A stretch of 27,584 nucleotides of DNA from JALONO01 sp038209965 (GCA_038209965.1 JBBQXF010000065.1:1-27584), one strand, 5' to 3'; positions 1-9,095 are shown, counted from the stretch's first letter. The notes: generated by a model not told the origin, from the sequence alone. Made by a program: numbers and translations.

Positions 1-1333
1 AGCCCTGGCCCAGCCCGCCGCCCTGACCGAAGATCGAGTGGTACTGCAAAACTTCACCCTCAAGCAGTGCATAGAGTATGCGCTCAGCCACGCGGTGTCG
101 GTCAAGAATGCCCAAGTGGACGTGGAGACCGCCAAAGCCCAAGTGGGTTTGGTGCGGGCCGACGGTTTGCCGCAGATAAATGCCAACGCTGCCATGACGG
201 CCAACTTTAAGCCGCAGGTTGCCCTGTTCCCGGCCCAGTTCCAAGATGCGAATGCTCCCTTGGGGACGTTTGTCCCGATTACCTTTCAACCTGCCTTCAG
301 CGGCAACTACGGGGTGTCGGCCACCCAACTGCTGTTTGATGGTGCTTTCTTTCTGGGCCTGAAGGCTGCCACGGTTTACCAAGAGCTGAGCCAAAAGGGC
401 CTCACTCGCTCTAAAATTGACGTGGCCGCCGCTGTGAGCAAAGCTTACTATGGTGTAGTGGTGGGCGTGGAGCGGTTGGTCCTGATCGACAACAACTACC
501 AGCGCCTAGAAGTCCTCCTGCGCGAAACCCGTGCCCTCAACCAACAGGGGTTTGTGGAAAAGATCGATGTGGATCGACTCGAGGTCACTTTCAACAACCT
601 CAAGATCGAAAAACAAAAGCTGGAGCGCCTGGTCGCTTTGAGCGAAGTGCTGCTCAAGTTCCAGATGGGCCTGCGCGAGGAAGACGAGATCAACATTTCA
701 GAAAACCTCCAAAACCTCCAGCTGGCCCAAACAGCTTGGGAGGCCAAGATGGACAATTTTGATCCGATGCAACGCATCGAGTACTCGGCCCTGGAAACCC
801 AGCGCGAACTTGACCGGATGAACATCCGCCGCAATACGCTGGAGTATCTGCCCAAGTTGAACCTCACCTTAGCCTATGCGGGCATTGCGGGCCGGCCGGC
901 CTTGGGCGAGATGTTCCAGTTTGGCCAACATTGGTTCTCGTTTGGCAATGTCGGTTTGAGCCTACAAGTGCCCATTTTTGATGGCTTGCGCAAAAAATAC
1001 GTTGGTGAACAGCGACGCCTAGCCCTGATCAAAACCGAGAACAACATGCAGGATCTTCGCCGGGGCATCGGCATCGAGGTGAAACAAGCAGTCCTGACTT
1101 TGCAAAACGCCGTGGACAACATGGCCATCCAACAAAAAAACCGGGAACTAGCCGCCGAAGTGGCCCGGGTGACCAAAATCAAATACAAAGAAGGCGTGGG
1201 GAGCAACATTGAAGTGGTAACTGCCGAGAATGAGTTAAAGACCACCGAGACCAATTATTACAACGCGCTGTACGAAGCGTTGGTGGCCAAAGTGGATCTG
1301 GACAAAGCCCAAGGCAAACTGCTGGAAAACTAG
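1..1333 (+). CDS. TolC-family outer-membrane efflux protein (5' end outside window)
   Basis: This is an outer-membrane channel of a tripartite efflux pump, and its beginning lies before the window. The reading frame is open from base 2, giving ALAQPAALTEDRVVLQ; ALA-Q looks like a signal-peptidase site, so only the start of the signal peptide is missing. A GTG at 38 is in frame but would remove the export signal and is not the likely start. About 443 codons are visible. They contain the two alternating blocks of the OEP family: long amphipathic helices (for example around KIEKQKLERLVALSEVLLKF) and beta-strand stretches such as YGVSATQLLFDG and VGLSLQVPIFDGLRKK, which repeat the same 'Q-x-P-I/L-F-D-G' strand signature. 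It is followed after 51 bases by the adaptor gene and then the RND pump, so the three form one export complex. Substrate is unknown. Confidence 0.93.
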   Translation, partial: ALAQPAALTEDRVVLQNFTLKQCIEYALSHAVSVKNAQVDVETAKAQVGLVRADGLPQINANAAMTANFKPQVALFPAQFQDANAPLGTFVPITFQPAFSGNYGVSATQLLFDGAFFLGLKAATVYQELSQKGLTRSKIDVAAAVSKAYYGVVVGVERLVLIDNNYQRLEVLLRETRALNQQGFVEKIDVDRLEVTFNNLKIEKQKLERLVALSEVLLKFQMGLREEDEINISENLQNLQLAQTAWEAKMDNFDPMQRIEYSALETQRELDRMNIRRNTLEYLPKLNLTLAYAGIAGRPALGEMFQFGQHWFSFGNVGLSLQVPIFDGLRKKYVGEQRRLALIKTENNMQDLRRGIGIEVKQAVLTLQNAVDNMAIQQKNRELAAEVARVTKIKYKEGVGSNIEVVTAENELKTTETNYYNALYEALVAKVDLDKAQGKLLEN

Positions 1334-1384
1334 ACTACAAAAACCACCATTCACTCTACTTATTTCAATTCATTCTGATTCACT

Positions 1385-2539
1385 ATGAAACTTTACCAAA
1401 TCCTCACCCTCTTGTTGTTATTGGCCGCTTGTGGCGATCCCAAAAGCATCGAGGAAAAGAAAAAGCAGTTGGCCACCAAAAAAGAGGCCCTGACCAAATT
1501 GAAGGCCGAGATCAGCACATTGGAAGGCGAGATCAGCGCCGCCATGCCCGCCTCGGCCAAAGAAACTGCCACTAAACTGGTGGAAACCATGGCATTGGCC
1601 CCCGAAGACTTCGCGCATTACGTAGAGGTGCAGGCCAACGTGGCCTCGGATCAAAACGTGATGGTGGCCCCCGAAATCCCGGGCCTGATTTTGCGCCGCC
1701 GGGTCGAAGAGGGCCAAGCCGTGAGGGCGGGCCAGATCATTGCCGAAGTAGATGCAGAGAACGCGCGGCGGAGCATTGTCGAAATGGAAACCCGCATGGA
1801 ACTGGCCCGCACCACCTTTGAGCGCCAAAGCAATTTGTGGAACCAGAAAATCGGTACGGAGATCCAATACCTGCAAGCCAAAAATGCCATGGATGCCCTA
1901 GAAAAAGGGCTGGCCACGATGAAGTCCCAGTTGAACAAAGCTTACATCAAGGCCCCGATCAGCGGTATATTGGAGCAGTTTATGCAAAATGTGGGCGAAA
2001 TGGGCAACCCCGCCGTGCCAATGGCCCGGATCGTGAACAATACCACGGTCAAAATTACTGCCGACGTGTCGGAGGCCTACACTAGATCCATCAAACGTGG
2101 GGATCAAGTGTTGGTGTCGTTCCCCAGCCTGGGCAAGGAGCTCAACCTACGGGTAGAGAGCACCGGACAAGTGGTTAACCCGATCAACCGTACATTCCGT
2201 CTGCTGATGCGGACCGGCAACCCCGATGGCTATTTAAAGCCCAACACGCTGGCCGTGGTGAAAATCCGCGATTTCTACCAACAAAAAGCCCTCAGCATCC
2301 CCACTTACTTGATCCAGCAATCAGCCACCGGGCAAAAGTTCGTGTATGTATTGCGCAAAAAAGAGGGCAAAGACACGAGCGAGAAAGTGAACATTGCCTC
2401 GGGCCAATCTTACGCTGGCAAGACCTTGATCACCGAAGGATTGCAACCGGGCGATATGCTCATCACCAAGGGCTACAATGAAGTGCTCAACGGTGATGCG
2501 GTAAAAGTAGTTTCTGAGACCAAAGTAGCAATCAAATAG
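1385..2539 (+). CDS. RND efflux periplasmic adaptor (HlyD/AcrA family), lipoprotein
   Basis: This is a membrane-fusion protein of 384 aa that should link the RND pump to the TolC channel. The N-terminus is a lipoprotein signal: hydrophobic run TLLLLLAAC with the lipobox cysteine at residue 16, then GDPKS. A short charged coiled coil follows directly (about 21-54, rich in K, E and L), which is an addition before the usual fold. A biotinyl/lipoyl-like half motif is seen at about 95-130 (EIPGLILRRRVEEGQAV...), then a helical hairpin (about 130-175), the second lipoyl half (AYIKAPISGILEQF), a beta-barrel, and the C-terminal membrane-proximal domain ending in ITEGLQPGDMLITKG. Start ATG 1385 is fixed by the lipobox. 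It lies 51 bases behind the TolC gene and 18 bases before the pump gene, one operon. Confidence 0.95.
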   Translation: MKLYQILTLLLLLAACGDPKSIEEKKKQLATKKEALTKLKAEISTLEGEISAAMPASAKETATKLVETMALAPEDFAHYVEVQANVASDQNVMVAPEIPGLILRRRVEEGQAVRAGQIIAEVDAENARRSIVEMETRMELARTTFERQSNLWNQKIGTEIQYLQAKNAMDALEKGLATMKSQLNKAYIKAPISGILEQFMQNVGEMGNPAVPMARIVNNTTVKITADVSEAYTRSIKRGDQVLVSFPSLGKELNLRVESTGQVVNPINRTFRLLMRTGNPDGYLKPNTLAVVKIRDFYQQKALSIPTYLIQQSATGQKFVYVLRKKEGKDTSEKVNIASGQSYAGKTLITEGLQPGDMLITKGYNEVLNGDAVKVVSETKVAIK

Positions 2540-2557
2540 GCCCAAACCATCAAGGAA

Positions 2558-5500
2558 ATGGAAGATCAAAATATCAAAAGAGAATTTGGGCTCAGCTCAC
2601 TATCGATCAACAATCGGACGAGTGTGTTCATCCTCACGGCACTCATTGTCATCTACGGCCTGTTTTCGTACATCAACATGCCCAAGGAATCATTCCCCGA
2701 AGTGGTGATCCCGACGGTGTTTGTCAACACGATTTACCCCGGCAACTCGCCCATTGACATCGAAAACTTGATTACCCGGCCCATTGAAAAACAAATCAAA
2801 GGCTTGAAAGGGGTCAAAAAGATTACCTCCACTTCGGCCCAAGATGTTTCGACGGTGGTCATCGAGTTCAATGAGAACATCTTGATTGCCAAAGCCCTGC
2901 AAGATGTCAAAGATGCCGTGGACAAGACCAAGCGCGATTTGCCCAACGATCTGGATGAAGATCCGACCGTGCTCGAAGTCGATTTGTCGGAACTGCCCAT
3001 CCTGACCGTCAACCTGTCGGGGGATTATGAGGTGGATCAGTTGAAAAAATTTGGCGAATACTTGGAGGACAAGATCGAGGCCCTGCCCGAAGTATCCAAG
3101 GTGGACATCACGGGCGCACTGGATCGCGAGTTCCAGATCAATGCCGACATCTACAAAATGGAGGCCCGCAAGGTTACTTTCAATGACATCGAGAACGCCG
3201 TTAAAGGCGAAAACGTGACCATGGCGGGTGGCGAAGTACTGACCGATGGCTACCGGCGCTCGCTCCGGGTATCGGGCGAATTCAAGACCGCCGAAGAAAT
3301 TGCCGACGTGATTGTCAAGGCCGAGGATCAAGAAGTGATCTACCTCAGAGACGTGGCCGAGGTAAAAGACAGCTTCGTGGAGCGCAAAAGCTTCACTCGC
3401 TTGGCCACCGGAAGTTTCCTCAAAACGGGCCCCCAAGCGGTAGTTTCACTGCGAGTGGTAAAGCGGAACAAGGAAAACCTGATTGCGGCCGATGAGAAAG
3501 TGGCGGTCATCCTGGCCGAGGCCAAGGCTTCCAACGCTTTGCCCAGCAATTTGAATGTGATCCTGACCGAGAACCAAGCCGATAACATGAAACTCCAGAT
3601 CAGCAACTTGGAAAATAGCATTATTTCCGGGGTGATCTTGGTCGTGTTGATCCTGTTGTTCTTTATGGGCTTGCGCAATGCGTTGTTTGTTGGTTTGGCC
3701 ATCCCGATCTCCATGTTGCTGTCGTTCATTGTCCTCAATTTCATGGGCCTGACGATCAACATCATGGTGCTGTTTGCGCTGGTGCTCGCCTTGGGGATGC
3801 TGGTGGACAATGCCATTGTGGTGATCGAGAACACGTATCGCCTGATGGAAGAGGGTTACCCGGCTCTCAAAGCTGCCAAAGAAGGCGTAGGCGAAGTGGC
3901 AGTGCCCATCATCGCCTCCACCGCCACCACGTTGGCCGCATTCCTCCCGCTGATTTTTTGGGATGGCATTTTGGGCGAGTTCATGAGCTATTTACCCGTT
4001 ACGCTCATCGTCGTATTGTCGGCCTCGCTCTTCGTGGGTTTGGTGGTCAACCCGGTGGTGGCAGCCACTTACATGAAACTGGACAGCAACCAGACCAGCC
4101 CCAAGCGCCTGCTGATTTTTGCGGCGGCCAGCGCGGGATTGGCTATTCCAGCCTATTTTCTGGCCGAAACCCTTAGCCTGGGCAATTTATTGATGACACT
4201 GGCTATCCTTACCGTAGTCAATGTTTACTTTTTCCGCCCAGCGGCGCGTTGGTTCCAAGCGGTGGTGTTGGTTTGGCTCGAGACCAACTACAAATCCTTG
4301 CTGCGTTATGCGCTCAAAGGCCGGCTGAGGCCATTGCTGTTCTTTTTTGGCACCATTGTCCTTATGGTGGTGTCCATCAATGCCTATTTTGGCAGCCAAC
4401 CGCTGGTGTCGTTGTTTCCCACGGCCGATCCGCCCATCATCTACTTGTATGTGGATGCGCCCCTGGGCACCGACGTGGCCACCACCAACCAGCAAACGCT
4501 GGAGCTGGAAAAAAAGGTGTACGAAGTGCTGAAACCCTACGAAAAAGTGGTCAAGGCCATTGTTAGCAACGTGGGCGAAGGCACCAGCAATCCCAACGAA
4601 CTGGTGGCTGGCACTGGTTTCACCCCCAACAAAGCCAAGATCAACATCAACTTTGTGGATTTTGCCCTGCGGGGCGGGGTAAGCACCCGGGAGATCCAAC
4701 GCAAGATGAGCGAAATGGCCAAGACCGTCCCCGGCCTGAAAATCGTGACCGACGGCCAGCAAAACGGTCCTCCGGTGGGCGCACCGATCAACATTGAAAT
4801 CATTGGTGACGACTACGTGACCCTGATCGAGGAAGCCGACAAGATGAAAGACCTCATTGAGCAAGCCAAAATCGACGGGATTGATGGCCTCAAAATTGGG
4901 ATTGAAACCGGCAAACCGGAATTGTTGTTGCAAATTGACCGGGCCAAGGCCCAGCGGTTGGGCCTGTCCACGGCCATGTTGGCCATGAACATGCGGACAG
5001 CCATTTACGGCAAAGAAATCTCCAAAGTAAAAGATGGGCAAGACGATTATCCGATCAACCTGCGCCTGAATGATACCTACCGTTACGATTTGGCCAAGTT
5101 GAACGACCAAAAAATCACCTTCCGCGACAATAAAGGAAAATTCAGCCAAATTCCGGTTTCCGCCGTGGCTAGTATGACGTACAGCTCCACTTTTGGCTCG
5201 GTGAAACACAAGAACAACGAACGGCTGGTGACCGTTTTCTCCAACGTGACCGAAGGCTATAACGCCAACCTGATCGTTCAAGAAATTCAAAGCCTGACGT
5301 CCGACTACCAACTGCCCAAGGGCTACTCATTCAAGTTTACGGGTGAGCAAGAAGAACAAGCCAAGTCGATGGCATTTTTGGGCCAGGCCATGCTCATTGC
5401 CCTTGCACTTATCTTTTTGATTTTGGTGTCGCAGTTCAACTCGTTCGTCAAGCCACTGATTGTAATGGCCACCGTGCCGTTCAGTCTGATCGGCGTATTC

Positions 5501-6019
5501 TTGGGCTTGACCATTTCTGGTGATGATTTTGTCATCATCATGACCGGGATCGGGATCATCTCGTTGGCCGGAGTGGTGGTAAACAATGCCATTGTATTGA
5601 TCGACTGTGCGGATTTGGTGCAGGCCCGCCGCCGGGAAGAGCTGGGGCTGGCCCCCGATGCCCGCCTGAGCCGCGCCGACGTGGAGAGCAGCCTTGTGCA
5701 GGCGGGCTACATGCGGTTGCGCCCCGTGCTGCTCACGGCCATTACCACTATTTTGGGGCTTATCCCCTTGGCCGTGGGGCTGAACATTGACTTTTTTGGA
5801 TTGTACGCCAACTTCAACCCCGACATTTATTGGGGGGGCGAAAATGCCGATTTCTGGGGACCAATGGCCTGGACGGTCGTGTATGGCCTCACTTTTTCCA
5901 CCTTTTTGACGTTGATCATTGTGCCGGTCATGTTCTTACTGGCGGATCGTACCCTGGCCAAAATCAATGGCGAGAAAACGGTTCCCCAAGCTGAGCCATT
6001 GGTCATGGAAAATGCCTAG
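2558..6019 (+). CDS. RND multidrug-type efflux permease (AcrB/AcrD/AcrF family)
   Basis: This is the inner-membrane proton-driven pump of the operon, 1153 aa, longer than AcrB (about 1050). It shows the duplicated RND plan: TM1 near residues 20-40, a large periplasmic loop, a TM2-6 block (about 345-500), an interposed pair of hydrophobic segments (about 515-560), the second half starting near RLRPLLFFFGTIVLMV, and a final TM8-12 block (about 940-1130). The TM4 relay motif reads LGMLVDNAIVVIENTYR near 412-428: one of the two AcrB aspartates is kept and the second is Asn. TM10 reads GVVVNNAIVLID near 1004, with Asn where AcrB has the relay Lys. The segment NFNPDIYWGGENADFWGPM near the C-terminus resembles an insertion I associate with Bacteroidota pumps. 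It is the last gene of the operon and a terminator follows 56 bases later. Drug or lipid-type substrates are possible; metal export is less likely. Confidence 0.95.
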   Translation: MEDQNIKREFGLSSLSINNRTSVFILTALIVIYGLFSYINMPKESFPEVVIPTVFVNTIYPGNSPIDIENLITRPIEKQIKGLKGVKKITSTSAQDVSTVVIEFNENILIAKALQDVKDAVDKTKRDLPNDLDEDPTVLEVDLSELPILTVNLSGDYEVDQLKKFGEYLEDKIEALPEVSKVDITGALDREFQINADIYKMEARKVTFNDIENAVKGENVTMAGGEVLTDGYRRSLRVSGEFKTAEEIADVIVKAEDQEVIYLRDVAEVKDSFVERKSFTRLATGSFLKTGPQAVVSLRVVKRNKENLIAADEKVAVILAEAKASNALPSNLNVILTENQADNMKLQISNLENSIISGVILVVLILLFFMGLRNALFVGLAIPISMLLSFIVLNFMGLTINIMVLFALVLALGMLVDNAIVVIENTYRLMEEGYPALKAAKEGVGEVAVPIIASTATTLAAFLPLIFWDGILGEFMSYLPVTLIVVLSASLFVGLVVNPVVAATYMKLDSNQTSPKRLLIFAAASAGLAIPAYFLAETLSLGNLLMTLAILTVVNVYFFRPAARWFQAVVLVWLETNYKSLLRYALKGRLRPLLFFFGTIVLMVVSINAYFGSQPLVSLFPTADPPIIYLYVDAPLGTDVATTNQQTLELEKKVYEVLKPYEKVVKAIVSNVGEGTSNPNELVAGTGFTPNKAKININFVDFALRGGVSTREIQRKMSEMAKTVPGLKIVTDGQQNGPPVGAPINIEIIGDDYVTLIEEADKMKDLIEQAKIDGIDGLKIGIETGKPELLLQIDRAKAQRLGLSTAMLAMNMRTAIYGKEISKVKDGQDDYPINLRLNDTYRYDLAKLNDQKITFRDNKGKFSQIPVSAVASMTYSSTFGSVKHKNNERLVTVFSNVTEGYNANLIVQEIQSLTSDYQLPKGYSFKFTGEQEEQAKSMAFLGQAMLIALALIFLILVSQFNSFVKPLIVMATVPFSLIGVFLGLTISGDDFVIIMTGIGIISLAGVVVNNAIVLIDCADLVQARRREELGLAPDARLSRADVESSLVQAGYMRLRPVLLTAITTILGLIPLAVGLNIDFFGLYANFNPDIYWGGENADFWGPMAWTVVYGLTFSTFLTLIIVPVMFLLADRTLAKINGEKTVPQAEPLVMENA

Positions 6020-6074
6020 TCGGGCAACCGCCCAACGCCGATTTTTTGAGTGGTTTTAATTTCAACTAGCTATG

Positions 6075-6110
6075 AAAGAGACCGCTGCCGATGGCAGCGG
6101 TCTCTTTTTT
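6075..6110 (+). terminator. Rho-independent terminator of the RND efflux operon
   Basis: A 15-bp perfect stem (arms 6075-6089 and 6093-6107, core GAGACCGCTGCC and GGCAGCGGTCTC) with a 3-base loop GAT runs straight into a T tract (to 6110). It lies 56 bases after the pump stop codon and before the promoter of the next gene, so it separates the two units. Confidence 0.92.
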
Positions 6111-6175
6111 GGTGGCCTATACGCGCGTCCACCTGATGGCGGTAAACATAAAAATATAACCCAGAAGATTATCAC

Positions 6176-6183
6176 TAACTTTG
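6176..6183 (+). promoter_or_regulatory. Bacteroidota -7 box (TAACTTTG) of the AlbA_2 gene
   Basis: TAACTTTG matches the Bacteroidota primary sigma -7 consensus TAnnTTTG and lies 25 bases before the ATG at 6209, giving a short leader. No clear -33 TTG element is seen at the usual distance. Confidence 0.55.
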
Positions 6184-6208
6184 CAAATAAACCTTAAGAG
6201 AATATAAA

Positions 6209-7744
6209 ATGGACGATGTATTATTACTAGCCGATAAAGTGCGGAATACACTCATCCTTGGCGAGAGCCATTTTAGAGAATTTAAGTCTGCATTGGAGGG
6301 ACGACCGGATAACAAAAAACCAAGATTAAGTAAGCACATTTGCGCTGATATTGGTAAAGCATTAGTTTCATTTGCCAATGCAGACGGTGGTGCAATATTA
6401 ATCGGTGTAGAAGATGATGGAACGATTGCGGGAATTCCCCATTCTGAGGAGGATATTTTAATTATGCTTAATGCTGTCCACACTCATATTTACCAAAACC
6501 AACAGCTTCCGCTCAATAATGCCAGTAAACTCGTTTTGGATAGTAAGACAATTTTATATTTTTCAGTTAATAAAGGGACGACCATGATTTATCAACTTCC
6601 AGACGGAAGGTGCGTGAGGAGAAAAGATAATGCAACGATACCAGCACTGTTTGAAGAAATCCAATTTGAAAGACAAGAATCAAGATCAAGAGAATATGAT
6701 AGCCAGTTTGTGGGTGGCGCCATCGTGACCCATTTAGATGTTGGCTTACTTCAAGGGATAGCCGACCAGTATATTAAAGGGTTGAGTATTGAGCGATATT
6801 TACAGCAAATTGGATTAGCCGAATATGTTCAAAACGGACTGAGACTAAAACGAGCAGCTTTGCTACTTTTCGCCACCGATATTGACCGATGGCATCCGCG
6901 AAGCCAAGTCAGATTTCTAAAAATCAAAGGAAATACATTGGAGTCGGGCAAAAAATACAATGTGATCAGTGATGACATTGTAAAAGGAAATATTTTTGAA
7001 TTGGTCATAAAATCTTGGGAACATTTAAGATCATTATTGGCCTACAAAACAACGTTTGGCTCAAATGCACAATTTGAACAAAAGTATATTTATCCTGAAG
7101 ATGCTGTAAGAGAGGCCATTCTGAATGCCATTGCCCATAGAGATTATAGCATTACCAATGCTATTGAAGTTTTTATTTTTGACAACCGAATGGAAATAAG
7201 AAGCCCTGGCGCTTTGCTTTCAACATTATCTGTTCAAAATTTGTATAAGTTGGAAAATTCCCATGACTCAAGAAACCCGCTCATTGTAAAAGTATTGAAA
7301 GAAAGTAATTTAATGCGTGAACTCGGCGAAGGGATGAAAAGGATTTTTAGTTTAATGCGAGAGCAAGAACTTGAAAAACCCGAATTGTACTCCAATGGGC
7401 TTGGGTTTAGAGTTACGCTATCAAATAAAACGATATTCAGTACTAAACAATTAGAATGGTTAAACCAATTCAACAACTACAATTTGACCAAAAATTAAAA
7501 ACAGATTATTTTACTCGGACTTGGCGACAGAGAAATTACCCCAAACAATATTTTTAAAGTAGTGAACATCAGCAATACTGAAACCGAAAAGTTTACCCAA
7601 GAAGTTACTATATTGAGGAATCACGGGATATTAGCAGAGTTCAGAACAAACCCTACAGCGGCAAGCTATGTGAAGAAACAAAAAGCCGATGGCAGAACTA
7701 TTGACAAAAAAGATGTGCCAAGCTGTAAAGTAAAGACACCCTAA
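6209..7744 (+). pseudogene. AlbA_2 / HATPase_c_4 ATP-binding regulator interrupted by an in-frame stop (TAA at 7496-7498)
   Basis: The first 429 codons (6209-7498) encode a COG2865-type protein. An AlbA_2 (Schlafen-like) domain lies at about 18-130 with ESHFREFKSALEG and FANADGGAILIGVEDDG. A GHKL/HATPase_c_4 segment lies at about 295-345 with AVREAILNAIAHRDY and MEIRSPGALL. The frame then meets TAA at 7496-7498 but continues open without a shift for 81 more codons to 7744, reading KQIILLGLGDREITPNN and ending DKKDVPSCKV. That tail fits the C-terminal winged-helix and the basic 'R-x-I-P-R-F-K' type ending usual in this family. The simplest reading is a CAA-to-TAA nonsense change (NLTKN-stop-KQ). 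The 429-aa product keeps both main domains and may still work, so a shorter functional gene is the alternative. The gene is AT-rich compared with its neighbours, which suggests transfer. Confidence 0.75.
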
Positions 7745-7808
7745 AAAGCCAACCACCAGTATTACATTGGCAAAAGTGGAGCAGACATGCAATATAGCAT
7801 TTATGCCC

Positions 7809-8077
7809 TTTGCAGCAGCACCAAATTTATCGTTGTGCTTGCTAATCCCCGCCTTCGCCAATGCTTTTCCGGTGTTTAAAACACCTCCGATAGTACGATC
7901 AATTCAGCCCCGCACAGCACTTTGACCTTGGTTTTTTTACCCTTGTTGAACTTGCCCAACGCACCCATGTAGGACTGGATGTCGGTGAGGGTGTGTTCGC
8001 CAATGGCCTGAATGATGTGCCCGGGCAAAATCCGGGCTCTCTTGGCCGGCTAGCCCTCCGACACCTCTTCCACTTTC
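7809..8077 (-). pseudogene. Decayed inverted copy of the 3' end of the M28 peptidase gene plus its downstream flank
   Basis: Read on the minus strand, 8077 to 7809 aligns without gaps to 25881-26149, with about 26 differences in 269 bases by hand count (about 90% identity). The match covers the last 67 codons of the M28 peptidase gene (PDZ domain part, for example QAIGEHTLTDIQSYMGALGK in the copy), the stop codon, and 67 bases of non-coding DNA behind it. The copy has a nonsense change (Lys AAG to TAG in EG-stop-PAK) and no start or catalytic domain, so it is a relic. Upstream of the match (minus strand) the copy continues as MKIGKVEEV, so it may derive from a paralogue and not from the intact gene itself. 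Its 3' edge adjoins the AT-rich AlbA_2 patch. Confidence 0.9.
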
Positions 8078-8121
8078 CCAATCTTCATTATCACAGTATT
8101 GGTTCTTATAAAACGCGTTAA

Positions 8122-8152
8122 ACTCAGTGCTCTGGGTTGCCGTGCACTGAGT
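8122..8152. repeat. Hairpin-forming inverted repeat
   Basis: Arms ACTCAGTGC (8122-8130) and GCACTGAGT (8144-8152) are perfectly complementary around a 13-base loop. No T tract follows on either side, so it is not a typical intrinsic terminator. It lies just behind the 5' edge of the peptidase-tail relic. Confidence 0.5.
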
Positions 8153-8380
8153 AAATAAATTTACAAGCAATCTGTCTGCTATTTAAGCCGCACCAGTCAT
8201 GTCCTCTGGGACAGGATTAGGGATGAATAGGGGGTTAAAAGAAAAATCTGAGTCTTTTTTGGCTAATTTCATTGCATTTTGAGGTTTCACCGGGCTTTAA
8301 AAATAGCCTTCGGATCGGGGATGCCCAATTTGGGGGATCGCACCCCGGCGGGCCAAACTCATTGTGGGCAGGGCGTGACA

Positions 8381-8460
8381 CCTCCTTCGGGGCTGGATGC
8401 TGGTATACCCCTGCCCGCCAAGGGCCGCACCCTTGGCAGGCACTTATTGCCCCTCCGAGG
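8381..8460. other. GC-rich multi-stem element, possible structured RNA or dispersed repeat
   Basis: An inner hairpin has arms GCCAAGGG (8417-8424) and CCCTTGGC (8430-8437) with loop CCGCA, extended across single unpaired bases by GCC/GGC (8413-8415 with 8439-8441). An outer helix joins CCTC and GGGGC (8381-8384, 8389-8393) to GCCCC and GAGG (8449-8453, 8457-8460) across an internal loop. The block is far more GC-rich than the AT-rich DNA on both sides. The symmetric pairing on either strand leaves the orientation open. It may be an intergenic repeat family member; no known RNA family is recognised. Confidence 0.4.
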
Positions 8461-8595
8461 CTAACCTTGACATTTGAAGACCCGGCCCCTGCGCTAGCAG
8501 ATATATTGTACAAGGAGAATGCTGTTTTATATTTTTTCTTCACATACTCGCCCGACTTCTAAAATCGTTTTCTGAAACTGATTTGGGGATCAAGG

Positions 8596-9072
8596 CTAAA
8601 AATGGGCCTCGATCACATCCCAAGTATGGTCGGCCAGCAAGCGAGCCTTGGCCACGAAGCGTTGGTAGCTCCGGCTGCGGCCCCATTCGTGGGGGGCCAC
8701 CAGCGAAAGCACATCGGTGTCATCGTCCCGTTGATACAGGTAGTATTCACGGCCAATCAGCGGGTTGAAGCGCATCTGGGCCACATAGATCCGCTCGGAA
8801 AGCTCCTTGCGCAGTTGGATTTCCTTGGCTTGCCGGGCCAGACCTTGCATCTGCTCATAAATCTGCTGCATGTGCATATCCGTTTGCTGGTACATGGCCT
8901 CCAAGGCATTGGCCTTAATCGATCCTTCGTCCACCGGCTTAATGGCCACCCCGCCCACCGTATGCGCATAGGGCAACAGACCCGGGTTTTCGGTGGTCTT
9001 TTCTTTCATTTTATCAAGATCAATCAAAGAAACATCGATTGCCTTGCCAATATTTTTGTGTTCGTCGGACAT
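8596..9072 (-). CDS. DUF2452 (C1orf50-like) protein
   Basis: This protein of unknown function has 158 aa from the ATG at 9072. It matches the DUF2452/C1orf50 pattern as I remember it: an N-terminal NPGLLPYAHTVGG block, a helical middle with KANALEAMYQQTDMHMQQIYEQM, and a C-terminal REYYLYQRDD...LSLVAPHEWG block. No signal peptide or membrane segment is present, so it is probably cytosolic. Longer in-frame starts exist at 9111 (MRFTFEKHH) and 9213; the latter would overlap pdxJ by 64 bases. A -7-type box (TACTTTTG, minus strand, 9096-9103) lies 24 bases before 9072, which favours the 9072 start. It follows pdxJ on the same strand and may also be read through from it. Confidence 0.8.
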   Translation of the reverse strand: MSDEHKNIGKAIDVSLIDLDKMKEKTTENPGLLPYAHTVGGVAIKPVDEGSIKANALEAMYQQTDMHMQQIYEQMQGLARQAKEIQLRKELSERIYVAQMRFNPLIGREYYLYQRDDDTDVLSLVAPHEWGRSRSYQRFVAKARLLADHTWDVIEAHF

Positions 9073-9095
9073 TAAATCTAGTAGATGATGCTTTT

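Larger units (their letters stand above)
7745..8595. other. Gene-free stretch between the AlbA_2 gene and the DUF2452 gene
   Basis: Besides the peptidase-tail relic (7809-8077), this 0.85-kb region holds a 9-bp-stem hairpin (8122-8152), and a GC-rich block with several stems (8381-8460). Open frames on both strands at 8235-8562 have no recognisable protein character (rich in G, P, W and H from the GC-rich block) and I do not call them genes. Confidence 0.6.

Noticed and set aside
4187..5311. 374-codon open frame on the - strand inside the RND pump gene
   Set aside because: It is antisense to conserved pump sequence, composition is typical of a shadow frame (rich in H, G, V, Q), and no motif or promoter is seen. 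The same applies to the 248-codon frame at 2690-3436.
8235..8562. Overlapping open frames on both strands over the GC-rich block (102 and 96 codons)
   Set aside because: Both arise from the same GC-rich structured DNA, have unusual composition and no recognisable domain. The stem structure explains the sequence better.
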